Positions 53,396-64,000 of a stretch of 64,000 bases of DNA are shown in pieces; within the stretch, counting starts at the first letter, position 1, and the number at the start of each line of letters is the position of its first letter. A program made the position numbers and the translations under genes. A model generated the notes under the pieces. It was not told where the DNA came from. It did no database searches and worked only from the letters and a program-made list of their open reading frames with translations. The stretch lies in the NCBI RefSeq assembly GCF_042186555.1, contig NC_133326.1, positions 689,049,729-689,113,728 on the forward strand, read 5' to 3'. This DNA is from Aquarana catesbeiana (taxonomy: Eukaryota; Chordata; Amphibia; Anura; Ranidae).

Positions 53396-54060
53396 ACACA
53401 ATTTAGCTGATTGGAAGCAACCTTCCAGCGGACTTGGAGTTCTACTATTGTAAGACCCCCTGTTTTCAGATCTAAATAGCATCATTGTTTTTCATACAGA
53501 TCTGTTTTTTCAATATTGAAGTTACAAGTTATCTGAACTGGAGGACTTGCATCCATTTCTGCATATGACCATCTAAATGCAATTTTAGACTCCTGGTTGA
53601 CATTGGTCGGATTACCAGCTACCCATACCCCAAACTGTGATAGAGAGGATTACTTGCCAGCCCCCCACCCTGGGGCCATACGCAGTCTGGATGTCATTAC
53701 TTCCGTCTAGTAAGATCACATAGGAAGTTATTACTCAAGCGAATTAGTCTCATGACATCGCATCTGCGTATTGCCACAGTTTTATGTTGTTTCATGTTGT
53801 CGTGTTCCATGTTTGTCTCTGTCTGATGCTCACATTACTATGCACCCCATTGAGGGGCAAATGTGGAAACCAGTGTTTCTGTGACGCTGCTATCAAATTG
53901 GTTAGCAGTATTGTAACTCATTTTTAAGATCTGCTTGAAATCAATAAATTATATTATTTTTACAACACTCTATTAAAGTGGTTGTAAACCCCTTTGTAGC
54001 ACTTGTACCTATAGGTAAGCCTAGAATAAGGCTTACCTATAGGTACTGTGAATATACATT
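53396..54060. other. No gene recognised; repeat-like
   Basis: 53396-53965 has no supported frame and ends GAAATCAATAAATTATATTA, like a LINE 3' end. 53970-54060 (AAAGTGGTTGTAAACCC, then inverted TACCTATAGGTAAGCC/GGCTTACCTATAGGTA) resembles a frog dispersed repeat with an internal 16-bp hairpin at 54009-54046. Confidence 0.4.
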
Positions 54061-54061
54061 T

Positions 54062-54900
54062 TTGGGCCTACTATTTTTCTATGCTAGGAAAGCTATAATT
54101 TTTTAATGGAAGTCAGAATATGGTCCTACTCTGGGGATTTGGAAGATGTTATTGAATTCTGCCATACCCCTTCACAAGGAGATGTATATGTCCCGATGCT
54201 GCCCGAAAAAATTTCACAAAGTGTGGGACATCTGGTTGGAATCAGACGCCACTGCTGTAGACCAACATGACTCTGAGGCTGCTACCAGTCTGGCCTATGT
54301 GTGGTCCCCTATTTAAATAGCCCCCCACCGACTTTAAAAGTTAATTTGACGGTTCCATGACTAAGGCTGTATTCACAATACAGCGTTTTGCATCGCAGGC
54401 AGATTTGCCGCGAATCTGACAGCGCCGATGTGTGAATGACAAATCGCGGGACTTGCATTTGAGATCCCATTAGTTTGAATGACACCTTAAATTGGGGTGC
54501 GGGTCTGCCGCGATTGTCGTGCGATAATTTGCACTGCAATCGCGGCAATCCATATCGCATGGAAGCATGACGCCAAAAAACAGTTCAGGAGCTACTTTTT
54601 TGTGGCATTTCTGCCCGCGATTCAAAACGGTGTAGTGTGAATGCAGCCTTATGGTTTCTCTATATCTCAGCCCATAGGGTATTGGAGAGGGGATACCATC
54701 CTCAGGATACTTTATTATCTTGGTTTGCTGGTCCTAACAGTCTAGGGGTCTTCCTTGAGTTCTTTGAGTAGCAAGGGTGGGGTTTTTCTTTTTAGTTTTA
54801 CTCTATGTTTACCTGCTTTTGTATTTTGTTTTTTCTTTTTTAAGTTTCTGTGTATTACTATACTACCTTGAGCCGGGGTATGCCCAGAGGCTCTGTTTTG
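54062..54900 (+). pseudogene. Possible L1-type C-terminal remnant and 3' UTR
   Basis: A short frame near 54205-54300 reads KKFHKVWDIWLESDATAVD, the type of text at the end of L1-type ORF2. T-rich sequence without coding sense follows. A MITE is inserted at 54362-54651. Only the short motif supports the call. Confidence 0.35.
54362..54651. mobile_element. MITE with AAGGCTG termini
   Basis: TAAGGCTGTATTCACA on the left mirrors TGTGAATGCAGCCTTA on the right; GCGTTTTG/CAAAACG also pair inward. About 290 bp, with internal GC-rich inverted text around CCGCGA and TCGCGG. TA(A)/T(T)A flanks fit a Harbinger-type or hAT-type MITE; the superfamily is unresolved. Confidence 0.8.
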
Positions 54901-54904
54901 TATC

Positions 54905-55200
54905 TCTACCTTATTTATGAAAACACTTTCAGACAATCCCTGACAACTCATCTCTTCAGAGAAGCCTATCTGGCCCTCACCTAACAACTGTACATTTATT
55001 TTCTCCATCAGCACATCCCCCACAGTTATTACCTCTTGTATCTCTTGAGCTTCCCTCTTAGATTGTAAGCTCTGAGGAGCAGGGCCCTTTGATCCCTACT
55101 GTATTAAAGTGTATTGTATTTGTACTGTCAACCCTCAAGTTGTAAAGCACTGCACATACTGTTGGCGCTATATAAATCCTGTCTAATAATAATAAATAAA
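54905..55200 (+). repeat. LINE 3' tail or SINE with GGCGCTATATAAATCC end
   Basis: Contains TTGTAAGCTCTGAGGAGCAGG, TTGTAAAGCACTGC, TGTTGGCGCTATATAAATCC and an AATAATAATAAATA tail. It is the reverse complement of the repeat at 34790-35000. The first 150 bp (CAACTCATCTCTTCAGAGAAG) read like the C-terminus of a LINE protein, so this may be a truncated LINE copy. Confidence 0.65.
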
Positions 55201-55890
55201 AAGATGTTTTTTAAAAACAAAAAGGTAAAAAGGCTTTCAGAATCTTAAGAGCAGCATGTAATATATGATATAACTCTGTAAGTGCAGTCACAGTTATGAT
55301 TAAGAGGACATAGATTTTTCTCTAAGCAATTTGGGCAATTGACCCTATATGAGCGGCCATGAGCAAGACCCTGGTTGGTAAGCAATCTTTTTGCTCTAGA
55401 CACTTCTACTCAGCTGTTCCTTGGACACTCTTCTGAACAGAAGACTTCTTTAAAGATTTTCTACAAAGGCAGCCATCTATTTGCCCTCCACATATAACCT
55501 TTGGCAGGCCAGCTAAAATTCCCGAAACCCTTTTCACTCAACAGCAGCAAGAGGAAATAATCCTGCTGAGCACAGAAAAGTTAAAAAAGACTCGGGCTGA
55601 CTACAGCCAAACTACAAAAGATAAAATAAATTTAACTAGGAACATTCCAGCTTAGGTAAGGATCCCTGCATTAGCATATTGGATTTTCATTACCACAGTT
55701 ATAATTAGGGGCAAGAAATAATTTTTGCACATGGGCCCCTTTTTGACTTATCTATCACTGGATGAATCACTGAAAATTATTTTCTTACCACAACATCCTT
55801 TGACCTATACTTGGCTTGGTGCTATGCAAACCAAAGGGCTATTCAGTGTGACTATGGTGTGTTTTTAGTGATCAATGGTATATTCAAGTG
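55201..55890. other. No gene recognised; ends in the left target duplication of the next L1
   Basis: No supported coding frame or repeat. GGTATATTCAAGTG at 55877-55890 is the left copy of the duplication. Confidence 0.5.
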
Positions 55891-57582
55891 ATAACCTTTG
55901 GGTGGACATTGAGTCCTATTTCTTACATACATCAGAGCCTAAAGCCTCGTACACAAGGTACCATTGTTGGCCAACCAAGCATCTGATTTTTGTCAAAAGG
56001 ACGTGTGCCAGGATCTTGTCTTGCATACTAACGATACACAATTGTCGTGCAACAAACACGAATGTACTACAAGGAATTTCAGCTTTTGAGCACCACCCTT
56101 TGGGCCCCTTTTGCTAATTTCGTGTTTGGTGAGCATTGATTCCGAGCATGCGTGTATGTACTTTCGACTTTTGTGTGACGGATTTGTGTAGTGACCATAT
56201 GAAAATCTGACGTCAAACCGCTGTCCGCCGAAAATTTACTAGCCTGCCATCCAAAATTTGTTGGCTGAAAGTTGTCAAAAGGAGCTTACTAACGGTAAGA
56301 TTTTAGGACAACAGTCTGTCAACAGACATGCCCCTGTCAACAATCGTACCGTGTGTATGAGGTTTAAGGCAGCTCTTCTGGTTACCATGTGGAAAAGTCT
56401 AGATACTTCCCACTTTCCTGCCATAATAAAAGCAGCCCTTATACCTTGGAACACCTTTATTAATTCCCAAGCTACTAACTCTCATTCCCATTCAATACTC
56501 ACTTCCCTTTCTGCCCTGGAATTTCTCATTCCCCACCTCTCCACTAAAAGGTGGCAGACTGCAGGCTTCCAATGGGTAGAAGATTTATTCCAGGGGTCAC
56601 AGCTCAAATCCATGGAAGAACTTATTAATGCATACATTATTTCACCTAAAGACCTCTTCACTTACGTAAGGGTTTCCACGTTTTTGAAAAGGCACCCCAA
56701 ACCCTCCATACACACACACCAAGATGCATGGAAATACCTCACAGATTCTAAAACCAACAGCAAAGGTATCTCCTTATTTTATTCTATTCTTCAGAGCAAA
56801 GTAATATTCACTAAAACCACCCCATCTCTCAATGGGAAAGTGACCTTCAGCAGTCCTTCATGGACGCTTATTGGAAGGTAGCCATGCGATACTCTTAGCA
56901 AGCCACCTATTGTGTCACCCACTGGGAATTATCTCAAAAGATTCTGTCTAGATAGTACTTAACCCCATACTGTTTAGCAAAGTTCTACCCCAACAATTTC
57001 ACACTATGTTGGAGGAAATGTGGTCAGCCGGGCACACTTTCAAACATACTCTGGTCATGCAAGGGACTAACTAGTTACTGGAACCAAGTCTTCCAGTTAA
57101 TATGCTGAGTCACTGGAATATTAACAAAACCCGCCCCAGCCCTAGCTCTACTCCACTTGGGTATAGAATATTTCCCCACATACTTCCGTACTATCGTTGT
57201 AATTATTCTTATATCCGCCAAGTCACTTGTCACCAAACTTTGGAGGTCCAACCAAGCACCTAACCTCTCCAAGCTTATAGCTCTGGTAAATCTAATCTAC
57301 AACTATGAAAGATACATAGCCCTTAGAGCTTCAGCTATACACAAATTCAATCAATTGTGGTGTGCATGGATTCAAATTACTTTCAAACCACTTCATGATA
57401 TCTAATTTACTGTTATCACCAATTGCGGTTATTTTGTTTACATATCTATATAGAATTGTGAGGACTATGTTGTACACTGCTGATTTGTTGTAGACCTTGT
57501 CTTTGTGTCCCTCACATTATGTACTTTATTTTGCAATGTACTGTTCTGAAACTTGCAAAAAAAATGTACTGATGAAAAAAAA
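55891..57582 (+). mobile_element. 5'-truncated L1-type LINE with perfect 14-bp target duplication
   Basis: GGTATATTCAAGTG occurs at 55877-55890 and 57583-57596. The insert holds the C-terminal part of ORF2: SLSALEFLIPHLSTKRW and LKSMEELINAYIISPKDLFTYVRV in 56258-56881, then across frameshifts a Cys-type motif (CWRKCGQPGTL near 57010-57045) and IHKFNQLWCAWI near 57340-57375. It ends with a short A-rich tail (57574-57582). A Harbinger-like MITE is nested at its 5' end. Truncated and frameshifted, so dead. Confidence 0.85.
55943..56364. mobile_element. Harbinger-like MITE, 422 bp, with TAA duplication
   Basis: Left end GCCTCGTACACAAGGTACC and right end GGTACGATTGTTGAC-type text read inverted (GTACCGTGTGTATGAGG) pair. 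TAA lies at 55940-55942 and 56365-56367, the 3-bp duplication expected for PIF/Harbinger elements. Internal pairs such as TTTGTCAAAAGGACG/GTTGTCAAAAGGAGC extend similarity. Non-coding; nested in the truncated L1. Confidence 0.75.
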
Positions 57583-57639
57583 GGTATATTCAAGTGTTAA
57601 AACTTTAAACCAGCTTCAGAATCTCAGGGAAATACAAAA

Positions 57640-58116
57640 GTGTTAAACATAATCAGTTATCTTTAAGTCATAGAATCTCCAAAGAATATAAATTGCTCGC
57701 CAGGGATAAGTATTCATTATGGATATTGGTGAAGCAGGAATATATAAAAGGTTTTTGGGCAATAATATTTGAAAGAAATATAAAATATTAGAGTGAATGA
57801 TGCTTATTTTTTTATTATTAACCCAGGATCTTTTTATCTTTGTATTCAGGTCAAACATTTTTTTAACAGACATTTTACAAGCTACCATCATCCTACCTCT
57901 TTCCATGTCAGTATTGCTTAGTTCATGTTAATGGAAAAAGAAGCTTAAAATAACTGTCCTTGAAATTGTAAGAATCATTATACAGCTTGGTAAGGATTGT
58001 GCAGTGAATATAGATCCTATTAAAGATGCATTCTGATTTTCTAAAATTTTGGGGAAGCTGAGTCTATTGTTTATTTGTTTTAGGTTGAGAGCGGTAAGAT
58101 TTATCAAAGTGTTTTC
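57640..58116 (+). repeat. Diverged second copy of the olfactory receptor upstream region
   Basis: Colinear similarity to 21575-22110: TAGAATCTCCAA, GATATTGGTGAAGCAGGAATATATAAAA (the other copy: AACAAGGAACATATAGTATAAAA), TTAACAGACATTTTACAAGCTACCATCAT (other: TTTACAGACATTCCAAAAGCTACTATACT), GATCCTATTAAAGATGCATTCTGATTTTCT. Weak similarity may continue past the next insertion to about 58910. No receptor coding exon follows within the window. Confidence 0.75.
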
Positions 58117-58130
58117 CATTCGAACTAATG

Positions 58131-58824
58131 TTGCACAGGAGTGGGGGGTACATAGGTACCATCCCAGAAAGATACAAAATCAAGGGTAAGGGTAAAGTGG
58201 GGTGGGACTTTGTATGCACCCAGCGGTTCAGTCCTTTTTGTGGTGGCGCTGGAAGGAGACAGATACATACAGGTAACCAGAACTCATTGTGGCTCTCACA
58301 TATACCATCTCTGAGGTTTGGAATTTAAAGATAGGGTGGCCTGATTTACATCTCCAGCCACCTAGTACATCTTCCACTCATAATACTTGTATATATATCC
58401 CTTTGAACATCTTTATTCATACCTGGGTTTCCCTGCTAGTATCAGGAGTCTGCTTTGCTTCCCCGGCGAAGACCCGGAGGTTAACCCCAAGGGGTCCCCA
58501 GGCTTTCTTCCCCATCAGACCAACACGCCTAAAGGTTACTACAATACTTTTATTGTATTTATGCTATTTTAAGCCTGACGAAGCTGGGTTTCCTGCAAAA
58601 CGCGTAAGCCATATATATTTGATCCTTCGTACCAGGATCAGCGCATCCTGGACCAAAATAACAGTAACTGTATTTCTACAGCTGTAACATGTTCTTAATT
58701 AACCATCAATAGATGGGAAATAAAGTTTAATTACATATTTTAAATTTGTGGTATATATCTTTATTTAAACCCTACAGAGGTACATACAAAGTCCCACCCC
58801 ACTTTACCCTTACCCTTGATTTTG
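58131..58824 (+). mobile_element. 694-bp insertion with 14-bp duplication, inverted repeats and AAAACGCGT motif
   Basis: CATTCGAACTAATG occurs at 58117-58130 and 58825-58838. Text at about 58176-58222 (ACAAAATCAAGGGTAAGGG ... GGGACTTTGTATG) returns inverted at about 58783-58824, so the repeat is terminal on the right but 45 bp inside on the left. CCTGACGAAGC ... CAAAACGCGTAAG lies at 58571-58605 and AATAAA near 58721. Duplication length implies retroposition. The motif links it to the Penelope-like element at 15936-18619, suggesting a non-autonomous partner. Confidence 0.75.
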
Positions 58825-58838
58825 CATTCGAACTAATG

Positions 58839-59444
58839 GTATCAGTTTTAACCTTCAGCATTTTCTCTCTAATTTACGGTCAAGTAGAAAAAAAAAAGTT
58901 TCCTACCAAAATTAAGGTGGTTTGTTAACAAGGAAAACATGCCCATCAACGCTGTCCTGCCACCATTCATCTATTCCTCATCTATTATGCTTACCAGATG
59001 GTCTTAGACCTAGCATAGCCACATATAGTACACGTTGAAAGTATAGTTTTCAGCATTTGTTACACAAGCCTTATTACTGATCACTGCTGCACTGTACGTG
59101 GCATTGCTACTGTTTATGTTGATCCAGATAGCAGTTGTCAACTCACAATTGGGTTGATTGCTTTGTGCCAATTATCTTTGATACCAAAATGTATTTCTAT
59201 TGTTACTATTGTTTTGATCTCTTTATCTTTGCATACACTTTACTGACTCCAACTGGCTGAGTGCATGGGTAATCCTGAAACCGCATTGCTGCTGAGTATT
59301 ATTCAGTACTGTTTCTCGCAATATTATAGGTTTGTGTACTCAGTTGGGTGTGTATCAGAAGGGCTGAGGTCTCTGAGGAGGTTGAGGCCAAGAAAAGAGG
59401 ACTAATCTTAAAAAGCAGCTCCTTTGGAGGTAGTGCTACATGTA
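58839..59444. other. No gene recognised
   Basis: Apart from faint similarity of the first 70 bp to the receptor upstream region, there is no supported frame or repeat. Confidence 0.4.
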
Positions 59445-60353
59445 CACTCTATTGTCAAAAGTATTGGGATGCCTTCCTTTACACGCACATGCACTTTAAT
59501 GGCATCCCAGTCTTAGTCCGTAGGGTTCAATAATGAGTTGGCCCACCCTTTGCAGCTATAACAGCTTTAACTCTTCTGGGAAGGCTGTCCACAAGGTTTA
59601 GGAGTGTGTCTATGGGAATGTTTGACCATACTTCCAGAAGTGCATTTGTGAGGTTGGGCACTGATGTTGGACGAGAAGCCCTGGTTTGCAGTCTCTGCTC
59701 TAATTCATCCCAAAGGTGTTCTATTGGGTTATGGTCAGGAATCTGTGCATGCCAGTCAAGTTCCTCCACCCCAAACTCGCTCATCCATGTCTTTATGGAC
59801 CTTGCTTTGGGCACTGGTCCAAATCATTTGGTGGAGGGGGGATTATGGAGTGAGTTTTTTTTCAGGGGTTAGGCTTGGCCCCTTAGTTCCAATGAAGGGA
59901 ACTCCTAAGGTGTCAGTATACCAAGACATTTTGGACACTTTCATGCTCCCAACTTTGTGGGAACAGTTTGGGGATGACCCCTTCCTGTTCCAACATGACT
60001 GTGCACCAGTACACAAAGCAAAGTCCATAAAGACATGGATTAGCGAGTTTGGGGTGGAGGAATTTGACTGGCCTGCATCGAGTCCTGACCTAAACCTGAT
60101 AGAACACCTTTGGAATGAATTCAAGCGGAGGCTACAAGCCAGACCTCACAAATGCACTAATGGAAGAATGGTCAAACATTCCCATAGACACACTCTTAAA
60201 CCTTCTGGACAGCCTTCCAAAAAGAGTTGAAGCTGTCATAGCTGCATAGCGTGGGCCAACTCAATATTGAAACCTACGGACTAAGACATGGATGACATTA
60301 AAGTTCATGTGTTTGTGTAAAGGCAGGCACCCCAATCCTTTAACAAAATAGTG
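59445..60353. mobile_element. Tc1 element made of two inverted 3' halves
   Basis: TA dinucleotides flank it (59443-59444, 60354-60355). Ends are CACTCTATTGTCAAAAG and, inverted, CACTATTTTGTTAAAGG. The left half (59527-59815, minus strand) encodes ARSIKTWMSEFGVEELDW ... LLNLVDSLPRRVKAV. The right half (about 59820-60260, plus strand) encodes QFGDDPFLFQHDCAPVHKAK, SSPDLNLIEHLWNEFKRRL and then, frameshifted, the same C-terminus. Both halves are thus transposase 3' parts joined head to head, with no N-terminal region at all. Confidence 0.85.
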
Positions 60354-60482
60354 TATATCTACCCAAACTCATGGCTCAGCTCCAGACTTGCTCCTTTCAA
60401 TCCACACGGATGACCCAGGTGCTGGCTACAACAGCCCGTCTCCACTCTCAATTAACAGTAAATATATGCTGCACTCCATAAC

Positions 60483-60560
60483 TAGCTTGTTCACAAGGAA
60501 AAGAAAAGTCACTTTCCCTATCCTTGTGAGCAAGCCAGTAGTGGGGAAACGCATCAAGAA
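60483..60560. repeat. 15-bp stem hairpin followed by GGGGAAACGCATC
   Basis: GCTTGTTCACAAGGA (60485-60499) pairs with TCCTTGTGAGCAAGC (60521-60535) with one mismatch. GTGGGGAAACGCATCAAG follows at 60541-60558, another distant version of the GAAACGC motif. Confidence 0.6.
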
Positions 60561-61130
60561 AAGTGGTTTTGGGTAGAGACAATTACGTATGCAGTATTCA
60601 TCTTTAGATAGAGAGAAGAGCCAACGTTTGGAATGCCCCCTGAACGTGCTTCCACCTCCAAATGCAGCTGATCTTAATGAAGAACTTCAGACAGCTGGAA
60701 GCACTCTGCGCTCCAAGCACAGCAGCGATTCTATCAATCCTCCTTCCAGACGCTTCTCAGCTGAGCTCTGCTGACACAGCCGCTTACTTGCCGACCTCCA
60801 TAACCACCAGCCACTGACCTGATGATCTCTGCATATCTCAGAGGGCCACAGTCACACGCTGATCCCAACTCATGTGACTGTATTTATCCTAATCTATTCC
60901 AAATATTACCACAGGTACACTTAGATGGCGCGCCTTCTCCTCGTTCTTCTCTTTGCAAGTTTTGAAGTGCTGTTTATATTTACTTCTAACATATACCTAG
61001 TCTAACACCTTAAAAGTTCCAACATTATTTAGCATTTCTTTCGAAAATACGGGGAAGTAGCAATGAGTATGAGATATAGGAAATAGGGATGTGGTGGCCA
61101 AATAATGCTATACCCTTGGCACTGTAGTAT
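60561..61130. other. No gene recognised
   Basis: Contains AGATGGCGCGCC at 60924-60935 but no supported coding frame. Confidence 0.4.
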
Positions 61131-62280
61131 TCTCGTTCAATATTATTATTGAAGTTTACAGGAAGAACATAAAAAGAAAGGGAGGGAGTGAACAGTGTCA
61201 ACTGTACAATAGGACATAGGGAATAGGGTCATATGTATGGTTACAAATGGCAAAACAATAATAAACCTGTGTAGACAATGTAATCCATTTCAATGGTTGA
61301 TTTCAAGGTTAGGAGGATCGTCTGACACCCTCAGACACCCCAACTGGGAACAAGCTGTGTCCTGATGGGGAGGCCATTCAGCTAACCTTTAATCTATTGT
61401 TCAAACATTTTATTAGGAAAAGGGAAACAGTATATGACATAGGGATTGAGGGGGAGAACTATATTAAACCATGGAACTAGTAGGGATGCAGCCCAAGGTG
61501 TGGAGATAATGGTAGCAGTAATAATGCAGTGCATTCAAAACTGAAATAGAGTGATGTAACATATAGCCAATATAAAGTGAGTCAGTGCTGAGGCACAGAT
61601 CTGAAACCAGCAGTGGGCTGCTTTCACAAGTGAGAGCTAGTTACAGCAAGTGTTGGGAATTAGATGGGAAAAGGGTCAGGTTAAGTACGGGAAACTTGGA
61701 GTATCAGACCATGGTCCCATAGGTAGACATGTGGATCATGGGGGAAAGCTCATTGAGGTGAATGAGCCATTTGAGAAACAGAGAAGAAAAGATAAAGAGG
61801 GGAGGACAAAGCAAGAGGGAGCAGAAGAAAGGGGAGAAGTTGCTGGGATAGGAGGGAGGTCCGATGTCTGTATGTAGTTAGGAAGGAAGTGACCTAAGGG
61901 CAGAGTAGAGAGCTTTCAAAATCAAGGGGGAGAAAATGATCTACCCAGGGTTGCCAAAGTCTTTCAAATTTAGTGACTTTTTCGAGGAGTACGGCCTCAA
62001 CCTTAGTGAGGATCATCACTCTAGTGATTCTATGCTTAGTTTCCAAAGTGTTTGGGTGGAGGTTTTCCAGGCCTTTGAGATCGTTTGCATTGCCGCATTG
62101 CCGCTGTGGTGACCTACAGAAGTAATTTGAATTGGGGGCAGGTCAGGTCTAGAGGTTTTTTATGAAGTAGGGCAATAGAGGGGTCGAGGTCAAGGGTGCT
62201 GCTGACTAGAGTAGAAATAAGGTACTGTAGTATTCGCACAGGGGGCAATAAATTTCTCACAGGGCTACTAACCCTTCCCT
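61131..62280 (-). repeat. Possible antisense LINE 3' region
   Basis: The plus strand is purine-rich with wording similar to the antisense L1 copy at 28150-29100, and the neighbouring sequence looks like decayed L1 C-terminal and 3' UTR text on the minus strand. No clear motif can be quoted, so this is a weak call. Confidence 0.25.
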
Positions 62281-62282
62281 AA

Positions 62283-62632
62283 TCCATCTTTTATTATTTA
62301 ATGTACTTAAATAGCCCTGTCAATTTACGCAGTGCTTTACATATACATTGTACATTCACATCAGTCCCTACCCTCAAGGAGCTTACACTCTAAGGTCCCT
62401 AACTCACATTCATATACTGGGGCCAATTTAGACAGAAGCCAATTAACCTACCAGCATGTCTTTGGAGTGTGGGAGGCAACCAGAGGAAATGCATGCAGGC
62501 ACAGGGAGAACATGCAAACTCCAGGCAAGTTGTGTCATGTTTGGGATTTGAACCAGCGACCCTTCTTACTACTAAGTAAGAGTGTTACCCACTACACCAC
62601 TGTGCCACCCTCTAAAGCTTTTACTCTCTAGA
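62283..62632 (+). repeat. Vertebrate interspersed repeat with GTCTTTGGAGTGTGGGAGG core
   Basis: Words such as CAGTGCTTTACATATAC, AAGGAGCTTACACTCTAAG, CCAATTAACCTACCAGC, TCTTTGGAGTGTGGGAGG, GGGAGAACATGCAAACTCC and GGGATTTGAACCAGCGACC follow a pattern I know from repeats widespread in amphibians and fishes. It ends CACTACACCACTGTGCCACC. Non-coding. Confidence 0.7.
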
Positions 62633-63006
62633 TCATCCATTCACTTTCAAAAACATTTCTTTTTTTTTACATGTCTTTGGCCCTAGCTGGTTATGTGAAG
62701 TATTGCAGGTCAGGGTAAAATTACACCTTAATAAACTACTATTAAAAGTCCATTGTGGTATTGTCAGAGTTTAGGCTACATAATTAAATTAATTCAATAT
62801 TTATTAAAAAAATGGGTCACAGAACCACAAAAAAAATGAGTTTAAGCCTTACTCACTAAGGAGGTTAATAAAGAGTCCTTCATTATGTTATGAATTTCAG
62901 TAGTCCATAAAGAGTATTAGATTTCATGTTTTTTATTGCAGGTCTTGTTTTATCTCATTATGCTTCTGTGTGAAAAATGTCAAGTATTGAACACAACTAG
63001 TCCTAG
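62633..63006. other. No gene recognised
   Basis: AT-rich sequence with no supported frame. Confidence 0.4.
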
Positions 63007-63009
63007 TTA

Positions 63010-63437
63010 TGCCCCGTACACACGATCGGATTTTTCAATGGAAAATGTCCGATCGGAGTGTGTTGTCGGAAATTCCGACCGTGCGTGGGCTCCATCGGAC
63101 ATTTTCCATCGGATTTTCCGACACACAAAGTTTGAGAGCAGGATATAAAATTTTCCGACAACAAAATCCGTAAATTCCGATCGTGTGTACACAAATCCGA
63201 CGCACAAAGTGCCACGCATGCCCAGAATAAATAAAGAGATGAAAGCTATTGGCCACTGCCCCGTTTATAGTCCCGACGTACATGTTTTACGTCACCGCGT
63301 TTAGAACGATTGGATTTTCCGACAACTTTGTGTGACCGTGTGTATGCAAGACAAGTTTGAGCCAACATCCGTCGGAAAAAATCCTAGGATTTTGTTGTCG
63401 GAATGTCCGAACAAAGTCCGACCGTGTGTACGGGGCA
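63010..63437 (+). mobile_element. Complete Harbinger-like MITE, 428 bp
   Basis: Ends TGCCCCGTACACACGATCGG and, inverted, TGCCCCGTACACACGGTCGG match almost perfectly. The flanks are TTA and TAA. The same family occurs at 29686-30045 and 63662-64000, both preceded by TAA. Internally TCCGACAACAAAATCCG and TTTTACGTCA recur. No coding function; frames on the minus strand are by-products. Confidence 0.85.
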
Positions 63438-63661
63438 TAAGGATGGATGTTTGTGAGCGAGAGGGCTGTAATGGTGGAACACATCCATTCCCATGTCACA
63501 ATCTTGCCTGCAAGTAGCATATTCCAATTTATATTAACATTTTCCAGACCATCACCCTTTCTATCAGTGTTATATAGCTGGATCCTCATTCTTCCATTCC
63601 CTATACAGTTTGTATATCATTTTTTTAGTGGAACTTTATATATACAGTTCAACCATTCTAA

Positions 63662-64000
63662 TGCCCCGTACACACGGTCGGATTTTCCGATGGACATTGT
63701 CCGATCGGAGCGTGTTGTCAGAAATTCCGACCGTGTGTGGGCTCCATCGGACATTTTCCATCGGATTTTCCGACATACAAAGTTGGACAGCAGGAGATAA
63801 AATTTTCCGACAACAAAATCCGATCGCGTCAATTCCGACCGGGTGTGGCTTGTTCCGACGCACAAAGTGCCACGCATGCTCAGAAGAAATTCCGACACGG
63901 GACAGCTCGTTCTGGTAAACTTAGCGTTCGTAATGGATACAGCACTTTCGTCACGCTGCAATGTTCAAAATGGTTTAATACAGCGCACTCTCTTCTTCTT
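63662..64000 (+). mobile_element. Second Harbinger-like MITE, cut by the window edge
   Basis: It starts TAA|TGCCCCGTACACACGG and follows the copy at 63010 for about 220 bp, then diverges (GACACGGGACAGCTCG onward), so it is a different subfamily. The right end lies outside the window. Confidence 0.8.

Noticed and set aside
63003..63961. Several 60-114-codon minus-strand frames with shared peptides
   Set aside because: They are translations of two related MITE copies and have no independent support.

Overview
The window looks like transposon-saturated DNA from a large amphibian genome, most likely a frog. That assignment is inference: it rests on the mix of L1/Tx1-type and CR1-type LINEs, a Penelope-like element, Tc1, hAT and Harbinger-like DNA transposons, dispersed repeats of kinds common in ranid frogs, and a vertebrate olfactory receptor gene. 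There are no operons and I saw no rRNA, tRNA, CRISPR array or viral gene. The only host gene with an intact reading frame is a class II olfactory receptor at 22235-23170. About 0.5 kb of its upstream region recurs, diverged, at 57640-58110, so an olfactory receptor cluster once existed or continues beyond the window.

Layout. 1-3296 is a G/A-rich minisatellite of 29/31-bp units. 3297-7930 holds a CpG-rich patch, small repeats, a 1-kb fold-back hAT-like element (4823-5847) and a dispersed repeat. 8000-12371 is a decayed L1-type LINE whose ORF1 is split by a 776-bp insertion with a 14-bp target duplication. 12372-15090 carries a Tc1 tail and an inverted-repeat element enclosing a 0.5-kb palindrome. 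15936-18619 is a 5'-truncated Penelope-like element with a 17-bp target duplication. 18721-21660 is a decayed hAT relative with a nested repeat, then an antisense L1 piece. 21575-23930 is the receptor locus. 23940-28130 is one CR1-like insertion whose 5' part is inverted, as twin priming would produce, and which is split by another insertion. 28150-36340 is a mosaic of old L1 and CR1 copies and MITEs.

The most striking part is a nested stack at 36783-53395. A Tc1-type element was interrupted by a nearly full-length L1 (36861-52763, 14-bp target duplication). The L1 was then interrupted by a 7.17-kb hAT transposon (39938-47106) with matching 8-bp duplications and an uninterrupted 1095-residue BED-finger transposase (41801-45088, minus strand) retaining the D/D/E residues. 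A second, non-coding hAT relative (48189-51463, opposite orientation) lies about 1.1 kb away and carries a further inserted element. The leader between the transposase promoter and its start codon is a higher-order tandem array.

53396-64000 contains more L1 remnants, one with perfect 14-bp duplications (55877-57596), Harbinger-like MITEs, a 694-bp element with 14-bp duplications, a Tc1 made of two inverted 3' halves (59445-60353), and two copies of a MITE near the right edge. Calls rest on reading motifs, termini and duplications by eye; family names should be taken as superfamily-level.
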